From Aureispira anguillae (GTDB lineage: Bacteria > Bacteroidota > Bacteroidia > Chitinophagales > Saprospiraceae), in the NCBI RefSeq assembly GCF_026000115.1, contig NZ_AP026867.1, forward strand, positions 3,901,716 to 3,965,715: a DNA stretch of 64,000 nucleotides. The letters run 5' to 3'. Numbering within the stretch: position 1 is the stretch's first letter; each line of letters begins with the position of its first letter. The notes beneath the pieces were generated by a model, which searched no databases, had not been told where the DNA came from, and worked only from the letters and a program-made list of their open reading frames with translations. Shown one piece after another: positions 45,001 through 52,727 of this stretch. The translations under genes and the position numbers were made by a program.

Positions 45001-45253
45001 AGATGGAAATCTTGACTTGATACTCGTTGGGAACATGTACGATGTAGAAGTAGAAACCGTTCGTTATGATGCTGGGCGGGGAGCCGTTTTATTAGGAAAT
45101 GGCAAAGGGGATTTTAAAGCTTTGCCCCCTACTAAATCTGGGCTTTTTGCTTGGGACAATGTTAAACAAATTCAAAAAATCAAGCTTGGCAAAAAGAATA
45201 TTTATCTACTTGCAGTCAACAAGGGAAAATTAATGGCTTTTGAAAAGTTATAG
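42011..45253 (+). CDS. Exported VCBS-repeat / ASPIC-UnbV (CRTAC1-like) protein
   Basis: A 1080-residue protein. The ATG at 42011 starts a signal peptide (MKNIFFIALFIFNSLFF... ending ILAQ); the frame extends four codons to a TTG. FG-GAP/VCBS repeats with calcium loops such as DINNDGLADIYF, DLNNDGYPDIYI, DFNNDGYLDLI and DLDNDGDLDLV fill the N-terminal half. An ASPIC/UnbV domain follows (about 495-585: AIGTRITIYTKAG... then VRWPDQ-like VIRWPDQKTTVLKNI). A second VCBS block runs to the end. It lacks a T9SS sorting domain, so it may stay periplasmic or be exported another way. Similar proteins are common in Bacteroidota but functionally undefined. It ends four bases before the convergent DUF3137-like gene's stop. 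Confidence 0.85.
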   Translation: MKNIFFIALFIFNSLFFHETILAQSPLSLFKERSSTQTNITFSNNLIENRTNNVFKNSYFYNGGGVAIGDINNDGLADIYFTGNMVEDKLYLNKGNFVFEDITNSALIQAKGDWCTGVTMVDINADGYLDIYVSRSAQTVDLSANKNLLYINNGNLTFTEKAAAYNLNDSLSSTQAAFFDYDLDGDLDAYIMNIPGNEYENTDGNKSDHFYINDAGKYSDQSNKLKINNHAFGLGLSIGDLNNDGYPDIYISNDFEVKDYLYINQKDSFSDQVLSNMKHICNFGMGVDIGDFNNDGYLDLIQLDMAYSKHIRSKMNMPSMFPLDFWARVKRGNHHQYMANALQLNNGNTTFSDIGFLAGVAKTDWSWGTLFADFDNDGFKDIIITNGYQKDVRDRDTGVKIDQYLKNKGNVSFEELLLQTINLAPKISESNFVFKNNGNLTFDNKTTDWGLTKKVNSNGLAYADLDNDGDLDLVINNIDFPASIYENTNPNNNNYLAIKLKGTSKNKFAIGTRITIYTKAGQQMLEHFPTRGFQSSVDYKLHFGLGKQNKVDKMVIRWPDQKTTVLKNIRANQLLTLDYEQAKFSKLLTKETKPIFQDISKDFNLDYQHKENYFNDFNREVLLPHMLSKQGPYLTVADINQDGLDDLFIGAAKEHVASIYMQTKQNGFELSTPPDFEKDKLTEDLGALFIDVDNDNDLDLYITSGGNECTEGHHTLQDRLYINENGKFKKSTDRLPKMLTSTQVVKAADFDQDGDLDLFVGGRLVPGKYPAAPRSYLLQNNGGHYVDVTASYCKDLLQPGMVTGAEFGDVNGDGLVDLTLIGEWMPMMTFLNKGNRFEKIPPQKATESLWFSLKAVDIDKDGDLDFIGGNLGKNCKFKASLNKPFNIYADDFDNNGTWDMMMSSYEGNKNYPLRGRDCSSQQMPFITDSFPSFKAYAIAEITDICGPKIDQSLHLTARGFYTSIFLNDGHGNFTMKKLPSEAQFAPTKDILVEDLNKDGNLDLILVGNMYDVEVETVRYDAGRGAVLLGNGKGDFKALPPTKSGLFAWDNVKQIQKIKLGKKNIYLLAVNKGKLMAFEKL

Positions 45254-45257
45254 TTTT

Positions 45258-46157
45258 TTACTTCCCTAAAGCCTTCAAAAAAGCATCTGCTAATTGAATG
45301 GATTGAAGGGCTTGTGCTTTTGCATTTTTTTGCCCTTCTTCCAAAGCAGTTATATCAAAATTGAGTACTTCTTTGGGAAAAACTAAATAAGCTACGTTTT
45401 TTCGAAATACCATCCATTTATCAGAAGCTGGCAATGCTAAAAATTGCTCAACTAATAACCTCGTAATCAAATAATAACTATGCATAAATCCAGAGCTATA
45501 AATACCAAATTTCTCTTTAAATTCAGGTAATTCTATAGCTGAATTGAAAGCTATTTTTTCCCACTTGTCATGTTGATAAGGTTGGGGCAATAAGACCGTA
45601 CTTTCTTCGCTGTGTTTTTGGGGCAATTCAGTTGCTAGAAACCAATATTCTTGCATGGTGCGCTCTTGCCGAATCTGCACAGAAGAAATACTGACCCCTT
45701 TGTATTGATAATAATCTAATTGTTGAATTGCTTCTGGGGTAAATCCCCAAATATAAGGTAGCAGAGTTTGCACAATATGATACCCTCGTTGATCGAGGCT
45801 AGAAAGCCCTTCATATTCAGTTACGATTTTTTTTTTAGACCAACGGCGAATTTCACCACTCAAGACACGCATTTTTTGCTTGTATTCCTTATTGTTTTTT
45901 TCATATTGCACCCGCAACATATCCACCCAATACCAAATTACCCCAACAACAATAATGGTATACAACAACAATAAAACATCTACGTTAAGAGAAGAGACAA
46001 TCAGATACCCAATATATAAAATAAAGCCCCCAACAATTGTTTTTATAGAGTTGTTCTCGCTCGCTAGAACATTCCACCAACTATTTTTTTGTTTCTTAAG
46101 TTGGTGATATTCCTCCAACAAGGCTTCTTTTGTTTTGACAGACTTCTTTTTGCTCAT
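45258..46157 (-). CDS. DUF3137-like membrane protein
   Basis: A 299-residue protein. A basic coiled N-terminus (MSKKKSVKTKEALLEEYHQL) is followed by two adjacent TM helices (about 38-56 and 60-77) and a soluble C-terminal domain. The segment 'FNSAIELPEFKEKFGIYSSG', continuing into a helix with LITRLLVEQFLALP, resembles the conserved core of DUF3137 proteins (…F.v.sed...a.y.LTP..m..l..l). Function is unknown. It follows the lutA-like gene by 20 bases and is probably the last gene of the gmk operon. Confidence 0.55.
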   Translation of the reverse strand: MSKKKSVKTKEALLEEYHQLKKQKNSWWNVLASENNSIKTIVGGFILYIGYLIVSSLNVDVLLLLYTIIVVGVIWYWVDMLRVQYEKNNKEYKQKMRVLSGEIRRWSKKKIVTEYEGLSSLDQRGYHIVQTLLPYIWGFTPEAIQQLDYYQYKGVSISSVQIRQERTMQEYWFLATELPQKHSEESTVLLPQPYQHDKWEKIAFNSAIELPEFKEKFGIYSSGFMHSYYLITRLLVEQFLALPASDKWMVFRKNVAYLVFPKEVLNFDITALEEGQKNAKAQALQSIQLADAFLKALGK

Positions 46158-46177
46158 TTTTATTTGTTAAAGTTCAA

Positions 46178-46894
46178 CTACTCTCCTACCAACACATCTG
46201 CAAGGTGTAATGTTTTAAGCGGTAGTTCTTTTTTTTCAATATACCCATTCAAGTGCATCAAACAAGATAAGTCTGTAGAAATGATATAATCTACCTCCAA
46301 ATCAAGCGCCTCTTCTACTTTTTTTTCTGCCATAGCAACAGAAATAGACTCAAACTTAGTAGCAAACGTTCCACCAAAACCACAACATACTTCCGCATTA
46401 GGATGCTCTATTAGCTCCAACCCTTTGACTTTAGACAATAAGGCTCGAGGTTCTTCTTTTATGCTGCATTCTCTCAAAGCGGAACAAGAATCATGATAAG
46501 TTGCCCTTCCTTCTAAAACAGGAGTCAAATTTGTGGTGTCACAATGTTCGATCAAAAATTCTGAAAATTCATAAATAGAAGCGGTCATCTGCTCCAAAAC
46601 TGCTGGATTTACAGTATCTCCTAACAATTCCCGATAATGATTTTTAATAAACCCCACACAAGAGGCCGAAGGACAAACAACCTGCTCTTGATTGGCAAAA
46701 TCGTCAACAAATTTTTTGGCTACATCCTGCGCTTCCTCCCAAAAACCTGCGTTTAAAGCGGGTTGTCCACAACAAGTTTGATTGGGATTATAAGTTACAT
46801 CACAACCTACTTGTTTTAAGACCGTAACCATATTCACAGCAGATTGCGGAAAAAGTTGGTCAATAAAACAAGGTATAAATATATGGGTTTTCAT
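46178..46894 (-). CDS. lutA: LutA/YkgE-type (Fe-S)-binding oxidoreductase subunit
   Basis: A 238-residue protein with two CCG (cysteine-rich) domains: TCCGQPALNAG with a following VVCPSASCVGF, and EVCCGFGGTFATKF with an earlier TYHDSCSALRE. This is the size and motif order of LutA/LldE, the Fe-S subunit of the LutABC L-lactate oxidation complex. No lutB or lutC lies beside it. Instead it sits 41 bases after apaG and 20 bases before the DUF3137-like gene, so lactate use is inferred from family only. Confidence 0.75.
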   Translation of the reverse strand: MKTHIFIPCFIDQLFPQSAVNMVTVLKQVGCDVTYNPNQTCCGQPALNAGFWEEAQDVAKKFVDDFANQEQVVCPSASCVGFIKNHYRELLGDTVNPAVLEQMTASIYEFSEFLIEHCDTTNLTPVLEGRATYHDSCSALRECSIKEEPRALLSKVKGLELIEHPNAEVCCGFGGTFATKFESISVAMAEKKVEEALDLEVDYIISTDLSCLMHLNGYIEKKELPLKTLHLADVLVGE

Positions 46895-46935
46895 AAAAAA
46901 TTGGTTCGCTTAAAAATGCTATTTTAGCTAAACCA

Positions 46936-47322
46936 TCAATTTAGCTTAAATGGTGGTATCAAATAAAAGGTAGGAATTTCAACATCAAACAAAACGCCAT
47001 CTGACAAACGTTGCATCGTATACCTTCCAGACATTTTTCCTATGTCTGTTTTTAAAGGACAGCCTGACACATACTGATGAAGACCATCAGGCTCTAAAGT
47101 TGGTTGCAAACCAACTACCCCATCGCCTTCTACCTTTCGGACAACTCCTGTAGAGTCCCAAATAAGCCACTGACGACGCATTAATTGTACCGTTTCTTCT
47201 CCTAGGTTTTCAATGGTAATTCGATAAGCATGTATATACTCTTTTGCCAATGGTTTGGAATACATTGACTGATACATGGCTTCTACACTGACCCGTATAT
47301 CATGTGTTATTGCTGTTTCCAT
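46936..47322 (-). CDS. apaG: ApaG-domain protein
   Basis: A 128-residue single ApaG domain (Fn3-like beta sandwich). Typical segments are 'YIHAYRITIENLGEETVQLMRRQW', the loop DSTGVVRKVEGDGVVGLQP and the tail SGRYTMQRLSDGVLFDVEIP. Length is usual. ApaG is linked in Proteobacteria to Co2+/Mg2+ resistance and Ap4A metabolism; its biochemical role is unsettled. It lies 80 bases downstream of gmk and 41 upstream of the lutA-like gene, on the same strand. Confidence 0.92.
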   Translation of the reverse strand: METAITHDIRVSVEAMYQSMYSKPLAKEYIHAYRITIENLGEETVQLMRRQWLIWDSTGVVRKVEGDGVVGLQPTLEPDGLHQYVSGCPLKTDIGKMSGRYTMQRLSDGVLFDVEIPTFYLIPPFKLN

Positions 47323-47402
47323 GCTTGATAACGTTTTAATATTTATGGCAATCGTTTTTCCATTAAATATAAGCTTTTCTAGTCAGCAAAGAAAGCTTTT
47401 TA

Positions 47403-47987
47403 CTAAGAAGAACTCGTTTCTAAAGTTAAAAAGTTCGCTACGATCTCCTCTGCCTCGGCTAAGGCTTGTTTTAAGTCACTATTTATTAAGGTCATATCAA
47501 AATGACGTTCATAAGTCATTTCTTCTTTTACCCGATTAATGCGTTTTCTCAAACTAGCCTCATCTTCTGTCTTTCTATTCATCAATCGCTCTTTGAGCAC
47601 TTCAAAAGACGGAGGTTTTACAAAAATAGACAAAGCATCTTCGCCATATTTTTGTTTGATCGATAAAGCACCTTTTACATCTATATCAAATAAGACATGC
47701 TTCCCTAAGCCCCAAAGTCGTTCAATCTCACTTCTTAAAGTTCCATAAAATTGGTTGTCATAAACCTCTTCATATTCTACAAAATCTCCGTTCTCTACTT
47801 TGCGTTTAAACTCATCTGAACTCAAAAAATAATAATCCATCCCACTCACCTCACCATATCGTGGCGTTCGAGTACAGGCTGAAATGGAAAAAGAGATGTC
47901 CTTTCTAACTTTTAATAAATGCCGAACAATTGTTGTCTTACCAGCTCCTGAAGGGGCTGTAAAAATGATGAGTTTTTTATGATCCAT
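47403..47987 (-). CDS. gmk: Guanylate kinase
   Basis: A 194-residue P-loop enzyme converting GMP + ATP to GDP + ADP, essential for the guanine nucleotide supply. It shows the P-loop TAPSGAGKTTIV (10-21), the GMP-binding segment 'SACTRTPRYGEVSGMDYYFL', the Walker B-like VLFDIDVKGALSIK and the lid RMNRKTEDE-type stretch (LMNRKTEDEASLRKRI). Length is typical. It heads a probable operon with apaG, the lutA-like gene and the DUF3137-like gene. A possible -7 element lies at 48062..48069. Confidence 0.96.
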   Translation of the reverse strand: MDHKKLIIFTAPSGAGKTTIVRHLLKVRKDISFSISACTRTPRYGEVSGMDYYFLSSDEFKRKVENGDFVEYEEVYDNQFYGTLRSEIERLWGLGKHVLFDIDVKGALSIKQKYGEDALSIFVKPPSFEVLKERLMNRKTEDEASLRKRINRVKEEMTYERHFDMTLINSDLKQALAEAEEIVANFLTLETSSS

Positions 47988-48334
47988 CTGTTATAATTAA
48001 AGAATTGGCTACAATAGAGCACAAACACGTTTAAAACTAAAATAATTAGTAAGTAAGAGTGCAAAGGTAACCTTTTTTGGTTCTAGTATTAAATTAGTCG
48101 CCTGCTAATTTTCTGTTTTTGCAACTAAAGATGGTACTTTCATCAACTAAGTAGACTAAAAAGCATAAAAGATACTCACATCTAATAAGATTAAGATAAA
48201 TTTACACATAATGCTACCATTTTGCTTATAGGAATTTTATATTTGAGAAAATATAGTTGAAGTGATCTAAACTTCTGGAAACGCACAATTATAAACGTGC
48301 TTTTAACTCAAATCTTTTAAGAAGAATCAATTTC
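47988..48334. other. Divergent intergenic region between gmk and the GT39-like gene
   Basis: 347 bases between divergent genes. For gmk there is TACCTTTG on the minus strand (48069-48062), 75 bases before its ATG. For the plus-strand gene there is TATATTTG at 48238-48245, about 90 bases before its ATG, with a TTTG only 13 bases upstream rather than 19. No open frame or RNA gene is evident. Confidence 0.45.
48062..48069 (-). promoter_or_regulatory. Possible -7 element of gmk
   Basis: TACCTTTG on the minus strand fits TAnnTTTG exactly and is the same octamer as in the sensor-kinase promoter at 7154. The -33 position holds no TTTG. Confidence 0.4.
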
Positions 48335-50158
48335 ATGGCAAAAGGAGATCGTAAAAAGAAGAACACCACCACCGAAAAAAAGAAAGCTAAACCAACAAAA
48401 AAGAAGCTAGAGACAAGCCCAAAGGAAGCTTCTACCAATCCCCAAAATGCTAAACCCAGTTTATTTACTTGGGATATAATTTTGGTAAGTGCATTGGTTT
48501 TATTTGTACTTTTAGTTCGCTTTAATTTATTAAGTGTTCCTTTTGAGCGAGATGAAGGAGGTTTTGCCTACATGGCTTATCAAATGCTAGAAGGTAAAAC
48601 ATTATATTCTGAAATATACGAAATCAAACCTCCTCTTTTGTATTTACTCTATGCCTTGTTTATTAGTGTGTTTGGGCATTCTATAGAAGGGATACACATG
48701 GGCTTATTGGTATTTGATGTTGCCTATATCTTATTGCTTTTTGCCTTTGCACGGTATTTCTTTGATAAGACCATTGCTGTTACGGCAACCTTTGCCTTTG
48801 CCATATTAAGTTTGAGTCCTAATTTACTTGGTTTTGCGGCACATGCTACGCATTTTTGTATTTTATTTGGTTTAATAGGACTCTTTACCCTGATTCGTGC
48901 GATTGACAATAAAAGAAGAATTGGTTTTTTCTGGGCAGGATTAGCTTGTGGGCTTGCTTTTTTGGTCAAACAACAGGCCATTCATTTTATGTTATTCGCA
49001 GGTTTTTATGTCATTTTTGAATTTTTCAGACAGCGTCCAATCAATTGGAAAGAATGGTTCCTGAGTGAAGTTTTGTTGGTCATTGGTTCTATATTGCCTT
49101 ACCTTTTGGTTGTTTTGTATATGTTTATCAACGGTCGTTTTGACGACTTCTGGTTTTACACCTTTACCTGGCCCAGTGAATTTGCCACCTCTTCAGAGAC
49201 TGGTGCTTCTTATGAAATCTTCAAAATACAAATTAATAGAGTGCTCGCCCAACAAGAATGGCTTTGGTACTTGGCTTTAGGAGGCATCGTTTCTATGTTT
49301 TTAGTAAAAATAGAACAAAAATGGCGCATTTTCACCCTACTTTTTACCTTGTTTATGACCTTTGCCTTGGCTACTGGTTTTCATTTTTACCAACATTATT
49401 TTGTGATCCTAATTCCTGCAATAGCCCTACTCAATGGAATGTTTGTGCAAAACACAGGTTTGTTTATCAACAACTTGCTTAAGGTAAAATGGGGGGTTGC
49501 CATTCCCTTGGTACTCTTTATCTTTGCTTGGACACAAATCATACGCTTTGATTCTGATTATTTTTTCAGTCCCAATCAAGACAAAATATTACGAAATGCT
49601 TACGGCACCAATCCTTTCCCCGAATCTAAAATACTTGGCGATTTTATAAAAAAATACACCCAGCCAGAGGATGAAATCGTCATTGCTTGTTCGGAACCAC
49701 AAATTGGTTTTTATGCAGAAAGAAAAAGTGTTACAGGGCATGCCTTTTGTTATCCGTTGGTAGACAATGGCAGCTATATGAAGCAATTGCAGGATGAATT
49801 TATCAATGATATAGAAACTAAAAAACCACGCATCTCTGTTTATACTTGGATGAGTACTTCTTGGCTCAATAGAGATACTTCCAATAGAGTCTTTAAATTC
49901 ATTGAACAGAATCATCAAAAGCATTATAACTTAATTGGTGTGGCAGAATCGATTCCTACTCGCCAAGTTCAAAATGGCCCTATTATTTACCAAACCGCTT
50001 ATAAATGGAACCAAGAGGCACTCCCCTATTTTAATCAACGTATGCAACAGTGGCAACAACAAAATAGGAGCTTGCAACAACAGGGCAAAGCTGGAGGACC
50101 TCCCCCTTCTTTAATTACAATTTGGGAACGTCGTCCTGATGCACCAACCACTAATTAG
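48335..50158 (+). CDS. GT39/ArnT-like membrane glycosyltransferase
   Basis: A 607-residue protein with a very Lys-rich cytoplasmic N-terminus (about 1-45), then ten or more TM helices (about 48-420) and a soluble C-terminal region. The first extracytoplasmic loop has FERDEGGFAYMAYQMLEG; the acidic D-E pair after TM1 is the catalytic hallmark of GT-C enzymes (PMT/ArnT/GT39), and 'EIKPPLLYLLYALF' follows as in that family. It would transfer a sugar from a polyprenyl-phosphate donor to a lipid or protein in the periplasm; the acceptor cannot be read from sequence. The C-terminus is Gln-rich (MQQWQQQNRSLQQQG). It is not obviously in an operon. Confidence 0.8.
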   Translation: MAKGDRKKKNTTTEKKKAKPTKKKLETSPKEASTNPQNAKPSLFTWDIILVSALVLFVLLVRFNLLSVPFERDEGGFAYMAYQMLEGKTLYSEIYEIKPPLLYLLYALFISVFGHSIEGIHMGLLVFDVAYILLLFAFARYFFDKTIAVTATFAFAILSLSPNLLGFAAHATHFCILFGLIGLFTLIRAIDNKRRIGFFWAGLACGLAFLVKQQAIHFMLFAGFYVIFEFFRQRPINWKEWFLSEVLLVIGSILPYLLVVLYMFINGRFDDFWFYTFTWPSEFATSSETGASYEIFKIQINRVLAQQEWLWYLALGGIVSMFLVKIEQKWRIFTLLFTLFMTFALATGFHFYQHYFVILIPAIALLNGMFVQNTGLFINNLLKVKWGVAIPLVLFIFAWTQIIRFDSDYFFSPNQDKILRNAYGTNPFPESKILGDFIKKYTQPEDEIVIACSEPQIGFYAERKSVTGHAFCYPLVDNGSYMKQLQDEFINDIETKKPRISVYTWMSTSWLNRDTSNRVFKFIEQNHQKHYNLIGVAESIPTRQVQNGPIIYQTAYKWNQEALPYFNQRMQQWQQQNRSLQQQGKAGGPPPSLITIWERRPDAPTTN

Positions 50159-50484
50159 ATTCATATTTTTATTCGCATCCCAGTTTCTTTTGTGTTTCTT
50201 CATAAAAAATCGTGAAGCAGCATTGAAGCGACTGGGAAGCGATAATTCATGAAATAAAAAGTTAAAGCCCCCCAATCTTGTTAATGCTTTACAAAAAGTG
50301 AGCATTTTAAACACATTAGTTCAATTTCTTCCCTATCTTAAAGGTTGTTTCTAGCAAAGAAAAACCCAAATTTATATTACCAAAACCTAACATAAAGAAT
50401 ATTAATTCGTTATAAACTAAAATAAAAGACCCCAGCTATCTATTTTAGGTATTTGTAACTCCCCTTCGCAAACACGCAATCTAT
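50159..50484. other. Intergenic region before alanine dehydrogenase
   Basis: 326 bases. A 67-codon frame on the minus strand (50111..50314) overlaps the end of the preceding gene and has no recognisable protein features, so it is not called. I see no exact TTTG-N19-TAnnTTTG promoter and no terminator. Confidence 0.4.
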
Positions 50485-51708
50485 ATGGAAAAAAGAAAGA
50501 TCAACATCCCTCACCGTCTAACCCAAAACATGCTAACTCCACAGGAAGAATGCCTAGAAATTCCTCAAAGAAGATCAAAATTATTTATTGGCATCCCTAA
50601 AGAAACTTCCTTTCAAGAAAATAGAATTGCACTATCACCTGCTGCAGTTAAGGCATTAATCAAAGCGGGGCATAGAATCATTGTAGAAGAAGATGCGGGA
50701 TTAGAATCTGGTTTTTTAGATTTTGAATATTCAGAAGCTGGAGCAGAAATAGCTTATAGTTCTGAGCAAGTATTTAAGGCGCAGGTAATCCTAAAAGTAG
50801 CTCCTCCCTCCTTGGACGAAATTGATCTTTGTCATCCAGACCAAATTATTATATCACCAATTCATTTGCCTTCTTTATCCGAAGAATATATTTATAGATT
50901 AAAGCAAAAGCGGGTTACAGCTTTGGCAATGGAATACATGAAAGATCAATCTGGAATTTTTCCTTTTGTTCGAATCATGTCTGAAATGGCTGGAATTAGT
51001 GCCATGCAAACTGCTGCTGAATTGCTCTCTAAAAGTAGCAATGGGCTTGGTGTTTTATTGGGTGGTATTCCTGGAGTTCCTCCCACTAAGGTTGTAATAT
51101 TAGGGGCTGGTGTTGTCGCAGAAGTCGCAACTCGTGTTGCCTTGGGCTATGGCGCAGAAGTACGTGTTTTTGATAATAACATACGTAAACTGATGCGATT
51201 GCAAGGAAACTTAGGAACTAAAATATATACAGGGACCTTCAATTCCCCTGAATTGGAAATAGAACTGCAACATGCAGATGTTGTCATTGGTGCCATTCAC
51301 TCTGAAATAGGGCGTACCCCTATTATTGTTAGTGATGCAATGGTAAAAAACATGAAATCGGGCTCTGTCATTATTGATGTTAGTATCGACCAAGGTGGTT
51401 GTTTTGCCACCTCTAGAATGACCACTCATGACAAACCAACCTTTATTGAATATGATGTCATTCACTATTGCGTTCCCAACATTGTAGCGAGAATTCCGCA
51501 AACGAGCTCCAAAGCCATTAGTAATATTTTAACGCCTTTTTTCTTGGAGGCTGGCGGCACACAAGGAATAGAAGCACTCTTACATTCTTCCCCTGGTTTT
51601 AGAAATGGAGTTTATATGTACAAAGGTTGCTTAACCAATAAATATCTCAGTGACTTTTTTAATGTTAAATACACAGATCTAAATTTATTATTAGCCTCTA
51701 ATTTATAG
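50485..51708 (+). CDS. ald: Alanine dehydrogenase
   Basis: A 407-residue member of the alanine dehydrogenase / transhydrogenase-alpha family: reversible NAD-dependent deamination of L-alanine to pyruvate and ammonia. Diagnostic parts are IGIPKETSFQENRIALSP near the N-terminus, 'AMEYMKDQSGIFPFVRIMSEMAG' in the middle, the NAD-binding glycine loop VVILGAGVVAEVATRVALG, and a catalytic-domain tail (VPNIVARIPQTSSKAI). A 30-residue extension precedes the usual start. The transhydrogenase PntA fusion partners are absent, favouring a dehydrogenase. lptB starts 18 bases later, so co-transcription is likely. Confidence 0.85.
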   Translation: MEKRKINIPHRLTQNMLTPQEECLEIPQRRSKLFIGIPKETSFQENRIALSPAAVKALIKAGHRIIVEEDAGLESGFLDFEYSEAGAEIAYSSEQVFKAQVILKVAPPSLDEIDLCHPDQIIISPIHLPSLSEEYIYRLKQKRVTALAMEYMKDQSGIFPFVRIMSEMAGISAMQTAAELLSKSSNGLGVLLGGIPGVPPTKVVILGAGVVAEVATRVALGYGAEVRVFDNNIRKLMRLQGNLGTKIYTGTFNSPELEIELQHADVVIGAIHSEIGRTPIIVSDAMVKNMKSGSVIIDVSIDQGGCFATSRMTTHDKPTFIEYDVIHYCVPNIVARIPQTSSKAISNILTPFFLEAGGTQGIEALLHSSPGFRNGVYMYKGCLTNKYLSDFFNVKYTDLNLLLASNL

Positions 51709-51726
51709 GCAAATCAGGAATTACAA

Positions 51727-52482
51727 ATGCAACTCAGAGCAGATAATTTGATGAAACAATACGGCAACCGAACCGTTGTAAAAGGTGTTTCATTACAGGT
51801 AAAACAAGGCGAAATTATTGGTTTATTAGGTCCTAATGGTGCTGGAAAAACAACCACATTTTATATGACCGTGGGCTTTGTTAAGCCCCTTAGCGGCAAG
51901 GTTTATCTAGACCATACAGACATCACCAAATTACCGATGTATAAACGGGCCAAACTGGGGATTGGTTATCTTCCTCAAGAATCTTCTATCTTTCGAAAAC
52001 TGAGTGTAGAGAACAACATTCGTGCGGTTCTGGAAATGACCAAATTGACCAAAAAAGAACAAGAGATAAAACTGGAAGAGCTCCTAGATGAGTTTCGATT
52101 GCACAAGGTTCGCAAAAGTAATGGGGATACGCTATCGGGTGGCGAACGTCGTCGTACCGAAATCGCTCGTTCCTTAGCAGTTAATCCCAAGTTTATCCTT
52201 TTGGACGAACCCTTCGCTGGAATTGATCCCATTGCAGTAGAGGATATTCAGTCTATTGTATTTAAGCTCAAACAAAAGAACATTGGTATTCTTATTACCG
52301 ACCATAGTGTAGAACAAACCTTGTCTATTACCGATCGTTCTTACATCATGGTGGATGGTAAGATTTTTAGAGAAGGTACCTCTGAGGAATTAGCCAGTGA
52401 CGAAAAGGTACGAGAGGTTTATTTAGGGCAAAGCTTTACGCTCAAACGTAAATTTGAATTGCCACAACGCAATCAGGAGTAA
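51727..52482 (+). CDS. lptB: LPS export ABC transporter ATP-binding protein LptB
   Basis: A 251-residue ABC ATPase that powers LPS extraction from the inner membrane with LptFG. It has Walker [14 protein letters not shown], a Q-loop region ([18 protein letters not shown]), the signature [16 protein letters not shown], and Walker [21 protein letters not shown] with the H-loop [10 protein letters not shown]. The [10 protein letters not shown] and [12 protein letters not shown] stretches are typical of LptB. The length is slightly above E. coli LptB owing to a short basic tail. Confidence 0.94.
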   Translation: MQLRADNLMKQYGNRTVVKGVSLQVKQGEIIGLLGPNGAGKTTTFYMTVGFVKPLSGKVYLDHTDITKLPMYKRAKLGIGYLPQESSIFRKLSVENNIRAVLEMTKLTKKEQEIKLEELLDEFRLHKVRKSNGDTLSGGERRRTEIARSLAVNPKFILLDEPFAGIDPIAVEDIQSIVFKLKQKNIGILITDHSVEQTLSITDRSYIMVDGKIFREGTSEELASDEKVREVYLGQSFTLKRKFELPQRNQE

Positions 52483-52538
52483 TTTGCAACGATTGAATAT
52501 AAATATAAAACAAGCTATAAAACAAACCCAGCCTATTG

Positions 52539-52638
52539 GCTCGCAAGCGAAGCGAGCTAAATAGAATTAAATAAAGTAGGGTTTTAGTTGAGCTATTTTA
52601 AGACGTTAGACTATAATATATAATAGCAAAGCGAGCTA
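52539..52638. repeat. Short GCGAGC-containing palindromic elements
   Basis: GCTCGC (52539-52544) and GCGAGC (52552-52557) form a GC-rich 6-base stem with a 7-base loop in otherwise AT-rich DNA. AAGCGAGCTA recurs at 52629-52638. It lies between lptB and the second calpain-like gene. It may end transcription of lptB (no T-run) or be a scattered REP-like element; the genome copy number is needed. Confidence 0.4.
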
Positions 52639-52727
52639 GGATCTAAAATCGGAAGATAGGTTTTAGCTTAAACGGCACCTTACAAGTATTCTTTATCTAT
52701 TTTGTCCTATATTCAGATATAAATACT

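Noticed and set aside
47323-47402. Hairpin-like AAGCTTT/AAAAGCTT sequence between gmk and apaG as a terminator
   Set aside because: Pairing is short and imperfect; the spacing still allows an operon.
50111-50314. 67-codon minus-strand frame before alanine dehydrogenase
   Set aside because: Overlaps the 3' end of the GT39-like gene, no recognisable features, no promoter found; kept only as a note in the intergenic entry.
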